Shown here: positions 42,486 through 51,658 of the stretch, piece after piece
Layout: every line of letters starts with the position of its first letter
How positions within the stretch are numbered: position 1 is the first letter of the stretch
DNA from: Vibrio metschnikovii CIP 69.14
GTDB lineage: Bacteria > Pseudomonadota > Gammaproteobacteria > Enterobacterales > Vibrionaceae
Assembly (NCBI RefSeq): GCF_000176155.1
Contig: NZ_ACZO01000007.1
Coordinates: forward strand, 1-64,000
Reading direction: 5' to 3'
Length of the DNA stretch: 64,000 nt
Notes under the pieces: model-generated
What the model saw: only the letters and a program-made list of their open reading frames with translations
Database searches by the model: none
Told to the model about the DNA's origin: nothing
Position numbers and translations under genes: made by a program

Positions 42486-43049
42486 CTATTTCTTGATGCC
42501 TTCAACATGCAGTTCCATGTCAACGTAACTTGATGGGCCAACCACTTTAATCGCGAAGTCTTTTAATTCTAGACGAGTCGTACCCATGAATCCGGCACGC
42601 TGTCCACCCCAAGGATCCGTACCTGCACCAATAAACTGAGCATCGATAGTAATTGGTTTAGTATGGCCATGCAGAGTAAGATCACCAGTAATCGCTAAGT
42701 TACCATCGCCTTTATCCACCACCTGAGTGCTGGTAAATGTCGCGGTAGAAAATTGCGAGGCATTGATAAAATCTGCACTGCGGATATGGCGATCTCGCTC
42801 TGCATGATTAGAATCGAGACTGCGTGTATCAACATTTACCGTAACTTTTGAAGCTGCAATATTCTCAGGATCATAAGAAAACTCACCATTAAAGGTATTA
42901 AAGCGACCTTTAATATAACTAAAACCTAAATGGTTTACTTTAAAGTTGATAGAAGCATGAGCTCCTTGAGTATCAATTACATAGTCAGCAGCGTTAGCAC
43001 TAAAAGGTAATGCCAAAGCGAACGCTAATCCAAGTAAGCTCTTTTTCAT
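42486..43049 (-). CDS. yceI: YceI family periplasmic polyisoprenoid-binding protein
   Basis: A 187-residue periplasmic lipocalin-like protein. Residues 1-20 are a signal peptide (LLGLAFALALPFSANA). The mature YceI domain shows YVIDTQGAHASINFKVNHLG, SRSL-like DTRSLDSNHAERDRHIRSAD and LHGHTKPITID. YceI proteins bind long isoprenoids such as ubiquinone-type molecules. Its ATG overlaps the stop of the cytochrome b561 gene (ATGA), so the two form an operon, as in E. coli yceJI. Confidence 0.93.
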   Translation of the reverse strand: MKKSLLGLAFALALPFSANAADYVIDTQGAHASINFKVNHLGFSYIKGRFNTFNGEFSYDPENIAASKVTVNVDTRSLDSNHAERDRHIRSADFINASQFSTATFTSTQVVDKGDGNLAITGDLTLHGHTKPITIDAQFIGAGTDPWGGQRAGFMGTTRLELKDFAIKVVGPSSYVDMELHVEGIKK

Positions 43050-43585
43050 TTTTTTGCTCCTGTCATTTTACGTAAGGTATTGTCTTTATCGATAAAGTGA
43101 TGTTTCAATGCCGCGAGTGCATGAATCGAGACCATGATGATCAGAAACCAAGCGGCATAAAAATGAACATCACCAGAGATATCCGTCTGTCTTGGAAACA
43201 AACTACCAAGGCTAGGTACAGTGAACCAATCGAACACCGAAATGCCTCGTCCATCGGCGGTAGAAATTAAGTAACCAGAAATAAAGATCACGGCTAAATT
43301 CACATAGATAAGCTTATGAACAATGTTGGCAGCGATACGCTCAAGTGGTTTACCTTCCACGGAGGGTGACGGCGTAACCAACTTCCAAATAAAACGAAAT
43401 AAGGTTAACCCTGCCAGTAATATACCTATCGATTTGTGCCAATACGGGACCGTGTGATACCACTGGCTGTAGTAGGATAAATCGACCATCCATAGACCCG
43501 CTGCAAACATACCAATAACGACAATAGCGGATAGCCAATGAATAATTTGCAGCGGTCGATTGTAATGTGTCACTTGGGTCTTCAT
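43046..43585 (-). CDS. yceJ: Cytochrome b561 family protein
   Basis: A 179-residue di-haem cytochrome b561 with four transmembrane helices. Haem-ligating His residues lie in YNRPLQIIHWLSAIVVIGMF, YHTVPYWHKSIGILLAGLTL, and the C-terminal YAAWFLIIMVSIHALAALKH then HHFIDKDNTLRKM. It is expected to accept electrons from quinol in the inner membrane; the partner YceI may supply or bind an isoprenoid. ATG at 43585 is chosen, preceded by AGAGAA. Confidence 0.9.
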   Translation of the reverse strand: MKTQVTHYNRPLQIIHWLSAIVVIGMFAAGLWMVDLSYYSQWYHTVPYWHKSIGILLAGLTLFRFIWKLVTPSPSVEGKPLERIAANIVHKLIYVNLAVIFISGYLISTADGRGISVFDWFTVPSLGSLFPRQTDISGDVHFYAAWFLIIMVSIHALAALKHHFIDKDNTLRKMTGAKK

Positions 43586-44106
43586 AGGATTTCTCTTTGT
43601 AAAAGTGCCGAGTTGATACATCTTGATAACAGAGTATTTACCATTTGTACCGCTCTGGATAGACAAGGCAATTGATGATGTTGTTCAATTTATTTGAAGA
43701 AACTTTTTCATGCCATATTTCACACAGTGTGACTGACACCGAAGAACAAATCATTGTTTAATTTCAACGAGTTAATGAAATTGGCTTATATGCACTTCAA
43801 CTTAAATGGTAACATTATGAAACACATTGCCTTGATATGCTTTCGCTTGACTCAGAAAAATGAAAAGAAAAATGTATGCTAAAGCACACTCTACACTGCT
43901 TTCAGTTGCCAAGATCAGCGCGATTGCTTCATCATGTCACTAGCGATGGTGCTCTTTTAGTCAAAGCCAACTGATTGACCATCCACCATTATTTATTGGG
44001 TGGTGGATGTGTGAAGGTTAACTTTTTCGAGAGCAATGGGATTTGAATTTTAGGAAGCGATTAAAGTGGGATCGTTTAAATAAATTTTGCTAAGGAGTAC
44101 ATCGCC
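43586..44106. other. 521-base intergenic region
   Basis: Divergent spacer between yceJ and the DUF2913 gene. It contains TCACACAGTGTGA, a 6-bp-arm palindrome at about 43730, and a hairpin CATCCACC/GGTGGATG at 43980-44009 without a T-run. A 35-codon ORF (MKLAYMHFNLNG) has no ribosome binding site. No RNA gene recognised. Confidence 0.45.
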
Positions 44107-44742
44107 TTGCTGTTGGATATAGTGACGCAAAGTGTCAATGAGTTTCAAGCCGATTGTCTAAAACTATGTGAAAAGCACTACCCTACTATTCATAATCAAG
44201 GAATGAGTCAACATCACCTCAGCCAAGCTTTTGCCCGGCGACTAGCGCGCACGTTAACTGAATTTGGTCATACCTGTGAATACATGCCGTTAGACTTTAT
44301 GCCCAACAATGAACTTCCTTATCATTTTAGAGTGAGTAGTGATGTAGAGACGGTGTGGATATTAACGCAACATATGGTGAGTGCGGGGAAAACGTGCCGC
44401 GCAAAATTATTGCGCGATATTTGTGCTTGGAAACAAGAATATGCTTATGCCATTCAACCCAATGATCTATTACTCTTGCTCACCGATCATTGGATAAGTC
44501 GCAGCCAAAAAAGTCGTGAGTTGTTGCATTGGTGGACAGGACGCTTGCCTGATGAGCTGGCTGACTATCAAGCACAGGGCATCACTCTCTATGAAAGTGA
44601 ATCACAACTGCTGCAAACCTTAGAATCCACTTTTACCATGACACCTTGTTATATTAAATATGGGCATCCTCTTAAACGCTCTAAAAATCAACAACTCGTA
44701 CGTAAATACATTCAGCTTTATGCCGTATTACAGGGCGCTTAA
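44107..44742 (+). CDS. DUF2913 family protein
   Basis: A 211-residue soluble protein that I place in DUF2913, common in Vibrio and enterobacteria. LLDIVTQSVNEFQADCLKLC and VWILTQHMVSAGKTCRAKLL are characteristic. Function unknown. Translation starts at TTG: AAGGAG lies nine bases before it and no better start exists nearby. It is single and convergent with the CBS gene. Confidence 0.72.
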   Translation: MLLDIVTQSVNEFQADCLKLCEKHYPTIHNQGMSQHHLSQAFARRLARTLTEFGHTCEYMPLDFMPNNELPYHFRVSSDVETVWILTQHMVSAGKTCRAKLLRDICAWKQEYAYAIQPNDLLLLLTDHWISRSQKSRELLHWWTGRLPDELADYQAQGITLYESESQLLQTLESTFTMTPCYIKYGHPLKRSKNQQLVRKYIQLYAVLQGA

Positions 44743-44807
44743 CACCATAGATACTACGGCCTAGGTGTCCACCTAAGCCGTACTCAAAGCTGGAGCCTGT
44801 CATGATA

Positions 44808-45194
44808 TTAATCGATGCGCGCCAGTAAGGCATCCATAATATCATCCATCGATACGAACCCGAGCAGTTGATTATCATTTAAAACCAGTAGACGTTTAAT
44901 ATGTTGTTGAGTCATCAGCGTCGCTACATGTTTTAACGCCAGATTTTCACCAACGGATATCGCCGGTTTGGCGCATACGTCATAGACATTCAACAAGTCA
45001 ATATCACCACCTTCCGCGATCACTGTTTTGACAATGTCGGTATAAGTGATTAAACCAAACGCATCATTGGCATTTTGCTGTTCAACGACCAGAGATTTTA
45101 AATGATGTTTTTTCATCAACATCATGGCTTCACGTAACTTAGCGAACGGCGATATTGTGACAACGTCACGAATCATAACGTCTTTTACTAACAT
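44808..45194 (-). CDS. CBS domain pair protein (third gene of DUF1538 operon)
   Basis: A 128-residue protein made of two CBS motifs (VKDVMIRDVVTISPFAKLRE; VYDVCAKPAISVGENLALKH) and nothing else. CBS pairs bind AMP, ATP or c-di-AMP-like ligands and regulate partners. It begins 13 bases after the PII-like gene and is preceded by AAGGAT. It is the last gene of a three-gene operon with a DUF1538 membrane protein. Confidence 0.87.
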   Translation of the reverse strand: MLVKDVMIRDVVTISPFAKLREAMMLMKKHHLKSLVVEQQNANDAFGLITYTDIVKTVIAEGGDIDLLNVYDVCAKPAISVGENLALKHVATLMTQQHIKRLLVLNDNQLLGFVSMDDIMDALLARID

Positions 45195-45207
45195 AGGGTG
45201 TTTATCC

Positions 45208-45573
45208 TTATAATGTATCTTTTAACTGCTGTTGGAACAGCTGCTGTTCAAATTTATCCAGTTGATTGAGGTCAATCCCTGCTAAATGTTCTAATCCAAT
45301 CGTAAAAGCAATTCCTCTTGAATCTTCTTCACTTGGACGTAACAGTGCTTGTAACGACTTTAAGACTTGTAAAGAAAGAGATTTTTCTAACACCATGAGT
45401 AAAACGGATTGACTACCATCGTAGGTTAAGCCAAAAAACGTTTTTCTGGTCTCATTACTGATCCCTCGGCCTGCTAATACGGTAATACCACCTGCGCCTT
45501 GCTCACGAGCGGTATCAATCGCTTCTTGCTCGAATTCTTCGGGTACGACGGCAACTAATACGGAAAACTTCAT
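45208..45573 (-). CDS. PII-like (GlnB-related) protein
   Basis: A 121-residue protein with a PII ferredoxin-like fold: MKFSVLVAVVPEEFEQEAID, the glycine-rich GAGGITVLAGRGI and a T-loop-like segment SNETRKTFFGLTYDGSQ. It lacks the canonical uridylylation Tyr motif of GlnB. The ATG overlaps the stop of the DUF1538 gene by four bases, so it is translated together with the membrane protein, much as GlnK is with AmtB. It is expected to bind a nucleotide and gate that protein; this is inference. Confidence 0.8.
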   Translation of the reverse strand: MKFSVLVAVVPEEFEQEAIDTAREQGAGGITVLAGRGISNETRKTFFGLTYDGSQSVLLMVLEKSLSLQVLKSLQALLRPSEEDSRGIAFTIGLEHLAGIDLNQLDKFEQQLFQQQLKDTL

Positions 45574-47057
45574 GATTTCACCTTTGAAAATTGAAAATAC
45601 CATTGTGTGAAAATGGCGTAGATCATTACTGTAACTATCGGAAAAATTGAGGCAAAGGCAATCAAACCAAAACCATCAATCAATACGTTTCGGCCTTCGA
45701 TATGAGTCGCTAAGCCAATACCAAGAGCGGTAATAAGAGGAACGGTCATGTCAGATGTCGTTACCCCTCCCAAATCATACGCTAATGCAATAATATATTT
45801 TGGCGTCATTAATGTTAATATTATAACTAGCGCATAACCACCAACAATAAATTCATAAAGCGATGCACCATTGACAACTCGATAAGCTCCGATAGTGATA
45901 CCTATCGCTAAACCTAAAGCGGCAAATATTCTAATCAATGAACCATTTACTTTACCAGAAGCACACTCCTCAGCTTGCTTGCCAACCGCAATTAAAGCAG
46001 GTTCAGCCATTGTCGCCGAAAAACCGATCATAAAAGCAAATAGATATACGTAAAGTACATTACCGCTCATAATCAGCTGTTCTGCCATAGAATTGCCTAT
46101 TGGAAAAAGCCCCAGTTTTAAACCTAAAACAAAAATGTGCAAACCAATAACCACTAAAACAAAACCAAAAATAATGCTTCTCGGATTATTTAATCTCCTC
46201 CTTAACACTAAATATTGGAAAAATAAAATAGTTAGCATTATAGGTAATACATCCCTCACGGTTCCTAGAAGCTCTATAAAGGGGACATACCAAATCAAAT
46301 GTTCATCTGTGGGTAGAGTACTAATAAAAGAAGAAACTTGAGATGTATCAAAAGAATAGACGTAGATACCATAAAGTTGAACCGTTAGTCTTGGTGCCAT
46401 CGCAGCCATCGCAGCTAAGCCAAAACCATCAATCAGTGGATTTCGCCCACGAATCGAGCTCGCTAAGCCAACACCAATCGCGGTAATTAATGGTACCGTT
46501 ACAATATTGGTCGTTACTCCCCCCGAATCATACGCAATCCCAATAATCTCCTCCGGTGCAAAATACGTAATAGCAATCGCTAATAAGTATCCGATAATCA
46601 TAAACCAACGTAAGGGATATCCCATGATGGTACGAAAAACGCCTAATGCAATAACAAAACCAACCGACGTTGCGACTAATAAACGTAAGGTAAGACTATC
46701 AATTCGTCCTTCACTGATGGTTTGCGCCTGTTCAGCCACCGCAATCAGTGCTGGTTCAGCGACCACGGCAGAAAAGCCGATAGCAAACCCAAAACTGAGC
46801 AGAATAGGAATCGAGCCACGCCATGCAAATTGGTTGGCTAAGCTTTTTCCGATAGGAAAGATACTTAGCTCTAATCCTTGTAGAAAGAGAGCGACACCAA
46901 TCGCTACGACTAATAAACCAAACGTCATTGTCCATACATCATCCGGAACTTGGCGTAATATCACGAGCTGAAAGAAAAGCACGACAGCAACAATCGGCAA
47001 TAAATTTTTTAGCGCATGCAAAAGCGCATGATAAAAATCCTTGATAAATAACATCAT
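45570..47057 (-). CDS. DUF1538 two-repeat membrane transporter
   Basis: A 495-residue integral membrane protein with about 12 helices and two homologous halves. The repeat shows as AEPALIAVAEQAQ versus AEPALIAVGKQAE, and AYDSGGVTTNIVTVPLITAI versus AYDLGGVTTSDMTVPLITAL, each followed by GRNxLIDGFGL. This is DUF1538; some members (Ump proteins) have been described as cation/proton antiporters, from memory. The substrate here is unknown. It is first in an operon with a PII-like and a CBS protein. Confidence 0.85.
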   Translation of the reverse strand: MMLFIKDFYHALLHALKNLLPIVAVVLFFQLVILRQVPDDVWTMTFGLLVVAIGVALFLQGLELSIFPIGKSLANQFAWRGSIPILLSFGFAIGFSAVVAEPALIAVAEQAQTISEGRIDSLTLRLLVATSVGFVIALGVFRTIMGYPLRWFMIIGYLLAIAITYFAPEEIIGIAYDSGGVTTNIVTVPLITAIGVGLASSIRGRNPLIDGFGLAAMAAMAPRLTVQLYGIYVYSFDTSQVSSFISTLPTDEHLIWYVPFIELLGTVRDVLPIMLTILFFQYLVLRRRLNNPRSIIFGFVLVVIGLHIFVLGLKLGLFPIGNSMAEQLIMSGNVLYVYLFAFMIGFSATMAEPALIAVGKQAEECASGKVNGSLIRIFAALGLAIGITIGAYRVVNGASLYEFIVGGYALVIILTLMTPKYIIALAYDLGGVTTSDMTVPLITALGIGLATHIEGRNVLIDGFGLIAFASIFPIVTVMIYAIFTQWYFQFSKVKS

Positions 47058-47362
47058 TATTCCTGTTTTACGTGAAGAGAGTCCATTGCGCTGTCAAAAT
47101 GGACGATAATTAACCGTTGTTATTTGAAAAGTACATATTAAACAATACACTACATCGACAAAAAGTAGCCAAACAATTATATAAAACGATAAGAAAAAAC
47201 ATAATGTTATTCAAAAATAGCGTTGATTTTTTGTTAACTCACGCAAAAATGATACGTAATAAAGAGAAAAAAATAGCCAAAGCAAAACATGGTTACTCTA
47301 TTTCACATTTCGTAACGAACTTAAAATAAACACCGTTTGTAAAAGAGCAACATCAAAAGGGG
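47058..47362. other. AT-rich intergenic region upstream of the DUF1538 operon
   Basis: Very AT-rich. A 70-codon plus-strand ORF (47117-47329) with a TTG start and lysine-rich low-complexity sequence is probably chance. The promoter of the DUF1538 operon should lie here, but I could not pick convincing hexamers. Confidence 0.4.
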
Positions 47363-47485
47363 TATACCCAAACAACTTGGAGTGGCAGGTGGAAAGTGAG
47401 TTTGTCCCCATGAGCATAGGCAGACTGTATGATTGGGGTGAACGAACATAACCAAAACCGCTGCAGCTTCAAGTAGGAGGGGTGA
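47363..47485. repeat. Vibrio intergenic palindromic repeat, copy 2 (expanded)
   Basis: Starts TATACCCAAACAACTTGGAG and ends CGCTGCAGCTTCAAGTAGG, the same two ends as the copy at 9652-9716, but separated by about 58 extra bases (a segment from AAAGTGAGTTTG to AACGAACATAACC). The terminal GGGTATA has changed to GGGGTGAA. Confidence 0.65.
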
Positions 47486-47500
47486 AGTTAACAAGAAAAG

Positions 47501-47532
47501 AAAAAGCTAGGCCTGTTAGCACCTAGCTTTTG
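47501..47532. terminator. Hairpin terminator beyond the yjjW gene
   Basis: AAAAGCTAGG and CCTAGCTTTT form a 10-bp stem with a 10-base loop, with A- and T-runs on both sides. It serves the minus-strand yjjIW operon. Confidence 0.8.
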
Positions 47533-47591
47533 TGATATTAAGCCTACTGACATTGTTAGATATTAATTTGCAGACGAAATCATAACCACCA

Positions 47592-48401
47592 CTAATCCAT
47601 TACACAACTGATATTTAGCTCAAGATTATTCGGTAAAGCATCGCCAGTAAGCTTTGTCATCAAATGGCTTACTTGCTCTGCGGTAGCCGCAGGCCAAGAC
47701 TTGGCAATGCCAGAAACACCATGATTGGCAAAAGCATTAATGCGGAGTCGAAAAGCCGAGCCCTTTGCTGACTGTAACTGTTGTAACTGATTTAAAAATT
47801 GCGCTAATGGGTCACTATATAAGTCGTAGTCCGTTTTTTCAGGTATGAGTAATAAACGCACTTCGCTTAATTTGCCATGTTCAGCCAGAAAGTGTAACGA
47901 CCGTTTAACGGGCACATTGCTATGCCCAGTTAATTGATAATGACACCTTTCATGCCATGCTTTTAAATCGATCATTGCCCCGTCCATCCAAGGCAACAAG
48001 CTTTGCCAGTGCTTGAGCGAAAGACTGCCATTACTATCGAGTAAACAAGTCAATGATGACAGTTCGGGTATGGTTTTCACCGCTTTGAATAGCTCGCGAA
48101 CAAATTCGATTTGTAAACTCGCCTCACCACCACTGAGAGTAATTCCGGTAATGAAGTGTCGCCGCTGCCAGATCTGCTCAACAGCGTCAAACACAGTCAT
48201 CGCTTGAGAATCTTCACTACAGCGGGCAATCGTTTGTGGATTATGGCAAGCAGGGCAGCGATAATTACAGCCTTGGAGAAAAAACACCAAGCGATTGCCG
48301 GGCCCATCGACCACAGAATAAGGCAGCAATCGAGCAACTTGCCCCGTTATTGAGCGTTGGATCGTTATCTCATCATTATCCGAAATCACTGTGGTCTGCA
48401 T
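47592..48401 (-). CDS. yjjW: YjjW-type glycyl radical enzyme activase
   Basis: A 269-residue radical SAM enzyme that installs the glycyl radical on YjjI. The SAM-binding cluster motif is FLQGCNYRCPACHNPQT (CX3CX2C), followed by GITLSGGEASLQ. E. coli YjjW carries a ferredoxin-like insert with two extra [4Fe-4S] sites after this motif; here the insert is absent (only IARCSEDSQAMTVFD follows), so the protein is shorter. It starts one base into the yjjI stop (TAATG), showing strict coupling. Confidence 0.87.
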   Translation of the reverse strand: MQTTVISDNDEITIQRSITGQVARLLPYSVVDGPGNRLVFFLQGCNYRCPACHNPQTIARCSEDSQAMTVFDAVEQIWQRRHFITGITLSGGEASLQIEFVRELFKAVKTIPELSSLTCLLDSNGSLSLKHWQSLLPWMDGAMIDLKAWHERCHYQLTGHSNVPVKRSLHFLAEHGKLSEVRLLLIPEKTDYDLYSDPLAQFLNQLQQLQSAKGSAFRLRINAFANHGVSGIAKSWPAATAEQVSHLMTKLTGDALPNNLELNISCVMD

Positions 48402-49933
48402 TACTCACCTGCAATAAATTCATGACTCACCACTCTTGGTGCTCGTTGAGTGACTTTTGTTTCGGTGCACGCTTCAGCGCCGAGTGCCGTCGTATTCGTG
48501 CGAGAGCCTTGTTGATAATACGCTTCTAAGTCCGATTTTTTCACCATATAACCAGTAATTCTCACTAAATCATTTCCGTGAGTATTAGCCGTAAACTCTC
48601 TCATTCCATGAGCGAAAGCGCCTAAGCAGAGATCGGTTAACGCCTGAGGATTGGCTTTAATGGTTTCGTCTAGAGTTAAAATCTCACTGACTCCAGAAGG
48701 ATAGTAAGCGTGCTGCGGTGCTAAGGCTAATAAATGGCTAACCGGATCTGGCTCTTGACCATAACGAATTCGAATTCCTGGTGTGGTCTGCGTATCAATG
48801 GATAGCCCACCTTGCGAATGCAGTAAAGCTCGATTGGCTAAGCCATAAGTGACTGGCGTTGTAGTGACAATGTCACTTAAAGTTTGGCTGATCGTTAATG
48901 CGAGTTGGTTAGCCGCAGGGTCGCGCCCATATTCTGCCTTACCCAATAATAAATGATTGACCGCTTCGGCCATGCCATAAACACCAAACATTGGCGCAAA
49001 GCGAGCTTCTTCAATCAGCACTTCTGTGACTAAAAAGCCTTGAAAAAAGTTGGATTGTTGATGTAAAAAACGGCAACGCTGCTCAATCAACTCATACATC
49101 AAGTGGCAATAATAAGGCAGCGTATGATTTAAGAACGTATCGATATTTTGTGCTTGTTCAGCAACGGCTTTAAGATTCAAGCGTACCAAGGTATTTGCAC
49201 CGCCACGAACAGGCAAGGCGTTATAACAACTGACAATGCCGAAACTAGGTTGCACATTTTGCTCAATAAAGAAGGCTTGATGTAAAGGCCAATTCGCTAT
49301 ATGTGGTTTACTGCAGTGGATAATATTATCCGTTGCTTGACGAAGTAAGCTGTTTGGCGTGCGCTGTGGGTCGTACATGAGTGTTAAATTAGGAGCAACT
49401 TGTTGTAATTCAGCATCGATTTTTAACACCATGCGACAAACACGATTATCCTCTGGGCCAATATTCGCATGCATAAAGGCATCGGGAAGCGTTCTATCTA
49501 ATTGAATCCAAAAACGTTTTAAGGAACGGTAAAGATGCTCGTCAGTCACATCATCGCAATAAGGTAGCAACAGTTGATCAAGGTAGCCCAAGAATACCGG
49601 CATATTGGTCACTGAGGGTACATGATGATACAACACCATTAATTTCATTAATGCATCATCAAAATCTTCTGCAGGGGTTAATTCTAAATAGCGCGAACCT
49701 TGAGTTAGAAAGCGTTGATAATCGGGTAAGACATAACGAGGTTTAAACGGTGCATGGCCCTCATACATATCACAAATAATGCCTTGCTCCATCGCCTCAA
49801 TTAATTCTGGGCTGCGAGAGACATAAGGTAAGCTGGCTTCTGCTTGAGCCGCTAAGGCAAACGTTTTTTGTTTCGGGTTTAAGATTGGATTGGTCACAAT
49901 AGAGAAAAGATCATCGGTCATCATCGTATCCAC
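48401..49933 (-). CDS. yjjI: YjjI family glycyl radical enzyme
   Basis: A 510-residue member of the YjjI (DUF3029) family, near-colinear with E. coli YjjI: EGHAPFKPRYVLPDYQRFLT, LYHHVPSVTNMPVFLGYLDQ, LDRTLPDAFMHANIGPEDN. The probable active-site Cys is in FGIVSCYNALPVRGG and the glycyl radical segment is DLVRITGYMVKKSDLEAYY near the C-terminus. The reaction is not known. Such enzymes work only without oxygen. The GTG start at 49933 fits the family's length; ATG at 49924 is possible. Confidence 0.9.
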   Translation of the reverse strand: MDTMMTDDLFSIVTNPILNPKQKTFALAAQAEASLPYVSRSPELIEAMEQGIICDMYEGHAPFKPRYVLPDYQRFLTQGSRYLELTPAEDFDDALMKLMVLYHHVPSVTNMPVFLGYLDQLLLPYCDDVTDEHLYRSLKRFWIQLDRTLPDAFMHANIGPEDNRVCRMVLKIDAELQQVAPNLTLMYDPQRTPNSLLRQATDNIIHCSKPHIANWPLHQAFFIEQNVQPSFGIVSCYNALPVRGGANTLVRLNLKAVAEQAQNIDTFLNHTLPYYCHLMYELIEQRCRFLHQQSNFFQGFLVTEVLIEEARFAPMFGVYGMAEAVNHLLLGKAEYGRDPAANQLALTISQTLSDIVTTTPVTYGLANRALLHSQGGLSIDTQTTPGIRIRYGQEPDPVSHLLALAPQHAYYPSGVSEILTLDETIKANPQALTDLCLGAFAHGMREFTANTHGNDLVRITGYMVKKSDLEAYYQQGSRTNTTALGAEACTETKVTQRAPRVVSHEFIAGE

Positions 49934-50374
49934 ATCGTTTACTCATCAAAAACCTTATGCTACCAATGGTTTTATTAGTGGGAAAGCGGAATCAAGACAT
50001 AGACCATTACGATGGCTCAAAGTATGAACTGCAGCACGTATTAACTATTTTTAAAACAAAAACTTATACGATAGAGATGGTTTACTTACCCCCCTTTCAG
50101 AAACCCATTCCCCGATTAGCTATCTTTATATAACCAAAATCAAACATTCTGTTTTTATCTTAAAGCCAGTATTTTTAATTGAAAATCACCTTGAGAAAGG
50201 TACAGCGTTCTTCCCAAGTAAAAACAAACAACATTTTACACAACATTATTAGCAAGATCACAGTCAATGAAACCACAAAACACTAACAACCCATACAAAT
50301 TTGCTACATAATAACCAAAAGTTGACCGTTATCTCTGATGTAGAGAAACGAATTTCGAGTACATAGGATGTTGT
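49934..50374. other. 441-base intergenic region between yjjI and alr
   Basis: AT-rich divergent spacer that must hold promoters for both genes. TTGACC at about 50321 is a possible -35 for alr. I looked for an FNR site (TTGATNNNNATCAA) and found only weak half-matches. No ORF or RNA recognised. Confidence 0.4.
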
Positions 50375-51475
50375 ATGAAAACCGCTCAGGCCTCAATAGA
50401 CTTAATCGCACTTCGCCATAACTATTTACGTTTAAAGTCACTCTCTGGACAGCAAAAACTGATTGCTGTTATCAAAGGGGATGCCTATGGCCATGGTGCC
50501 GTCCAGTTGGCAAAAGCACTCCCAATGGCAGATTGGTTTGCCGTAGCACGAGTCGAAGAAGCAGAAGAGCTTATCGCTAATGGGATTGATCAACCAGTTC
50601 TGCTACTGGAAGGCTGTTTCTGTGCTGACGATTTACAACGTGCCGCCGACCTCAAACTCGCAACCGTCATTCACTGTGAAGAGCAATTACGAGATTTAGA
50701 ACAAAGTAACTTGGCTAACCCTATCAGTATTTGGTTGAAAATTGATACTGGAATGCATCGGCTTGGAGTTCAGCCAGAACAAGTGACAGAATATGTGCAG
50801 CGCATTGAACGAAGCGGAAAACTTAAAGGTCAACTCGGTTTTATGAGCCATTTTAGCTGTGCCGACGATCTTTCTCATCCTGCAACACTGAAACAAATCG
50901 AGTGTTTTTCACAAGCGGCGTTTCCGTATTCCGGCCCGAAAAGTTTGGCTAACTCGGCAGGTATTTTATTTTGGCCAGAATCACAGTTCAATGTCGCCAG
51001 AGCAGGGATAGCTTTGTACGGCATTTCCCCTAGCCTTTATCATTCGGGAATAGATCACCAATTACTGCCGGTAATGACCGTCACCACACGTTTGATTGCT
51101 GTTCGTCAACATACCGCGAATCAACCTGTCGGCTATGGTGAAACTTGGTATGCAAAACGAGATACGAAAATCGGCGTTATCGCGATGGGCTATGGTGATG
51201 GTTATCCACGCTCTGCCCCAGCAGGTACGCCAGTATTTATTAATGGCCGCCAAGTGCCAATTGTTGGGCGAGTATCCATGGACATGATAACCGTAGATCT
51301 TGGGCCTGATGCGATGGATAAAGTAGGTGATAGCGTAGAAATGTGGGGAAAAAACTTACCGGTAGAAACGGTAGCCAAGCATATTGGTACCATTCCTTAT
51401 GAATTAACGATTAAATTAACCAATCGCGTAGCTCGTCATTATATGGATAAAGTTCCGAATTTTTGTATTGCATAA
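50375..51475 (+). CDS. alr: Alanine racemase
   Basis: A 366-residue fold-III PLP enzyme interconverting L- and D-alanine for peptidoglycan. The PLP lysine is in AVIKGDAYGHGAV (Lys34) and the second catalytic base, Tyr, in IAMGYGDGYPRSAP; WLKIDTGMHRLGV and GRVSMDMITVDL complete the family. No signal peptide is present, so it is cytoplasmic and unlike the periplasmic broad-spectrum racemase of vibrios. The ATG follows AGGATG. Monocistronic. Confidence 0.95.
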   Translation: MKTAQASIDLIALRHNYLRLKSLSGQQKLIAVIKGDAYGHGAVQLAKALPMADWFAVARVEEAEELIANGIDQPVLLLEGCFCADDLQRAADLKLATVIHCEEQLRDLEQSNLANPISIWLKIDTGMHRLGVQPEQVTEYVQRIERSGKLKGQLGFMSHFSCADDLSHPATLKQIECFSQAAFPYSGPKSLANSAGILFWPESQFNVARAGIALYGISPSLYHSGIDHQLLPVMTVTTRLIAVRQHTANQPVGYGETWYAKRDTKIGVIAMGYGDGYPRSAPAGTPVFINGRQVPIVGRVSMDMITVDLGPDAMDKVGDSVEMWGKNLPVETVAKHIGTIPYELTIKLTNRVARHYMDKVPNFCIA

Positions 51476-51658
51476 CATGATGTCAATAATGATAGCATAT
51501 GCAGTGACGGCAGCTAGAATCCACTGCCGTCAGCTATTTTGGATATAAAACTCCTAAAACAACTTACTGACTTTCAAGCCCTACTGTTTAGTAGAATAAT
51601 AAAAAATGTTATCGTTCGAAGCCCGAAGATTCGAATTGATAGAATTACTTACCCTATA

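Noticed and set aside
43980..44009. Hairpin CATCCACC/GGTGGATG as a terminator or small RNA end
   Set aside because: No T-run follows and no gene ends nearby; kept only as a note on the intergenic region.
47117..47329. 70-codon plus-strand ORF upstream of the DUF1538 operon
   Set aside because: TTG start without ribosome binding site, lysine-rich low-complexity sequence and very AT-rich DNA; probably chance.
49934..50374. FNR site for the oxygen-sensitive yjjIW operon
   Set aside because: Expected on biological grounds, but no TTGATNNNNATCAA match better than about seven of ten positions was found.
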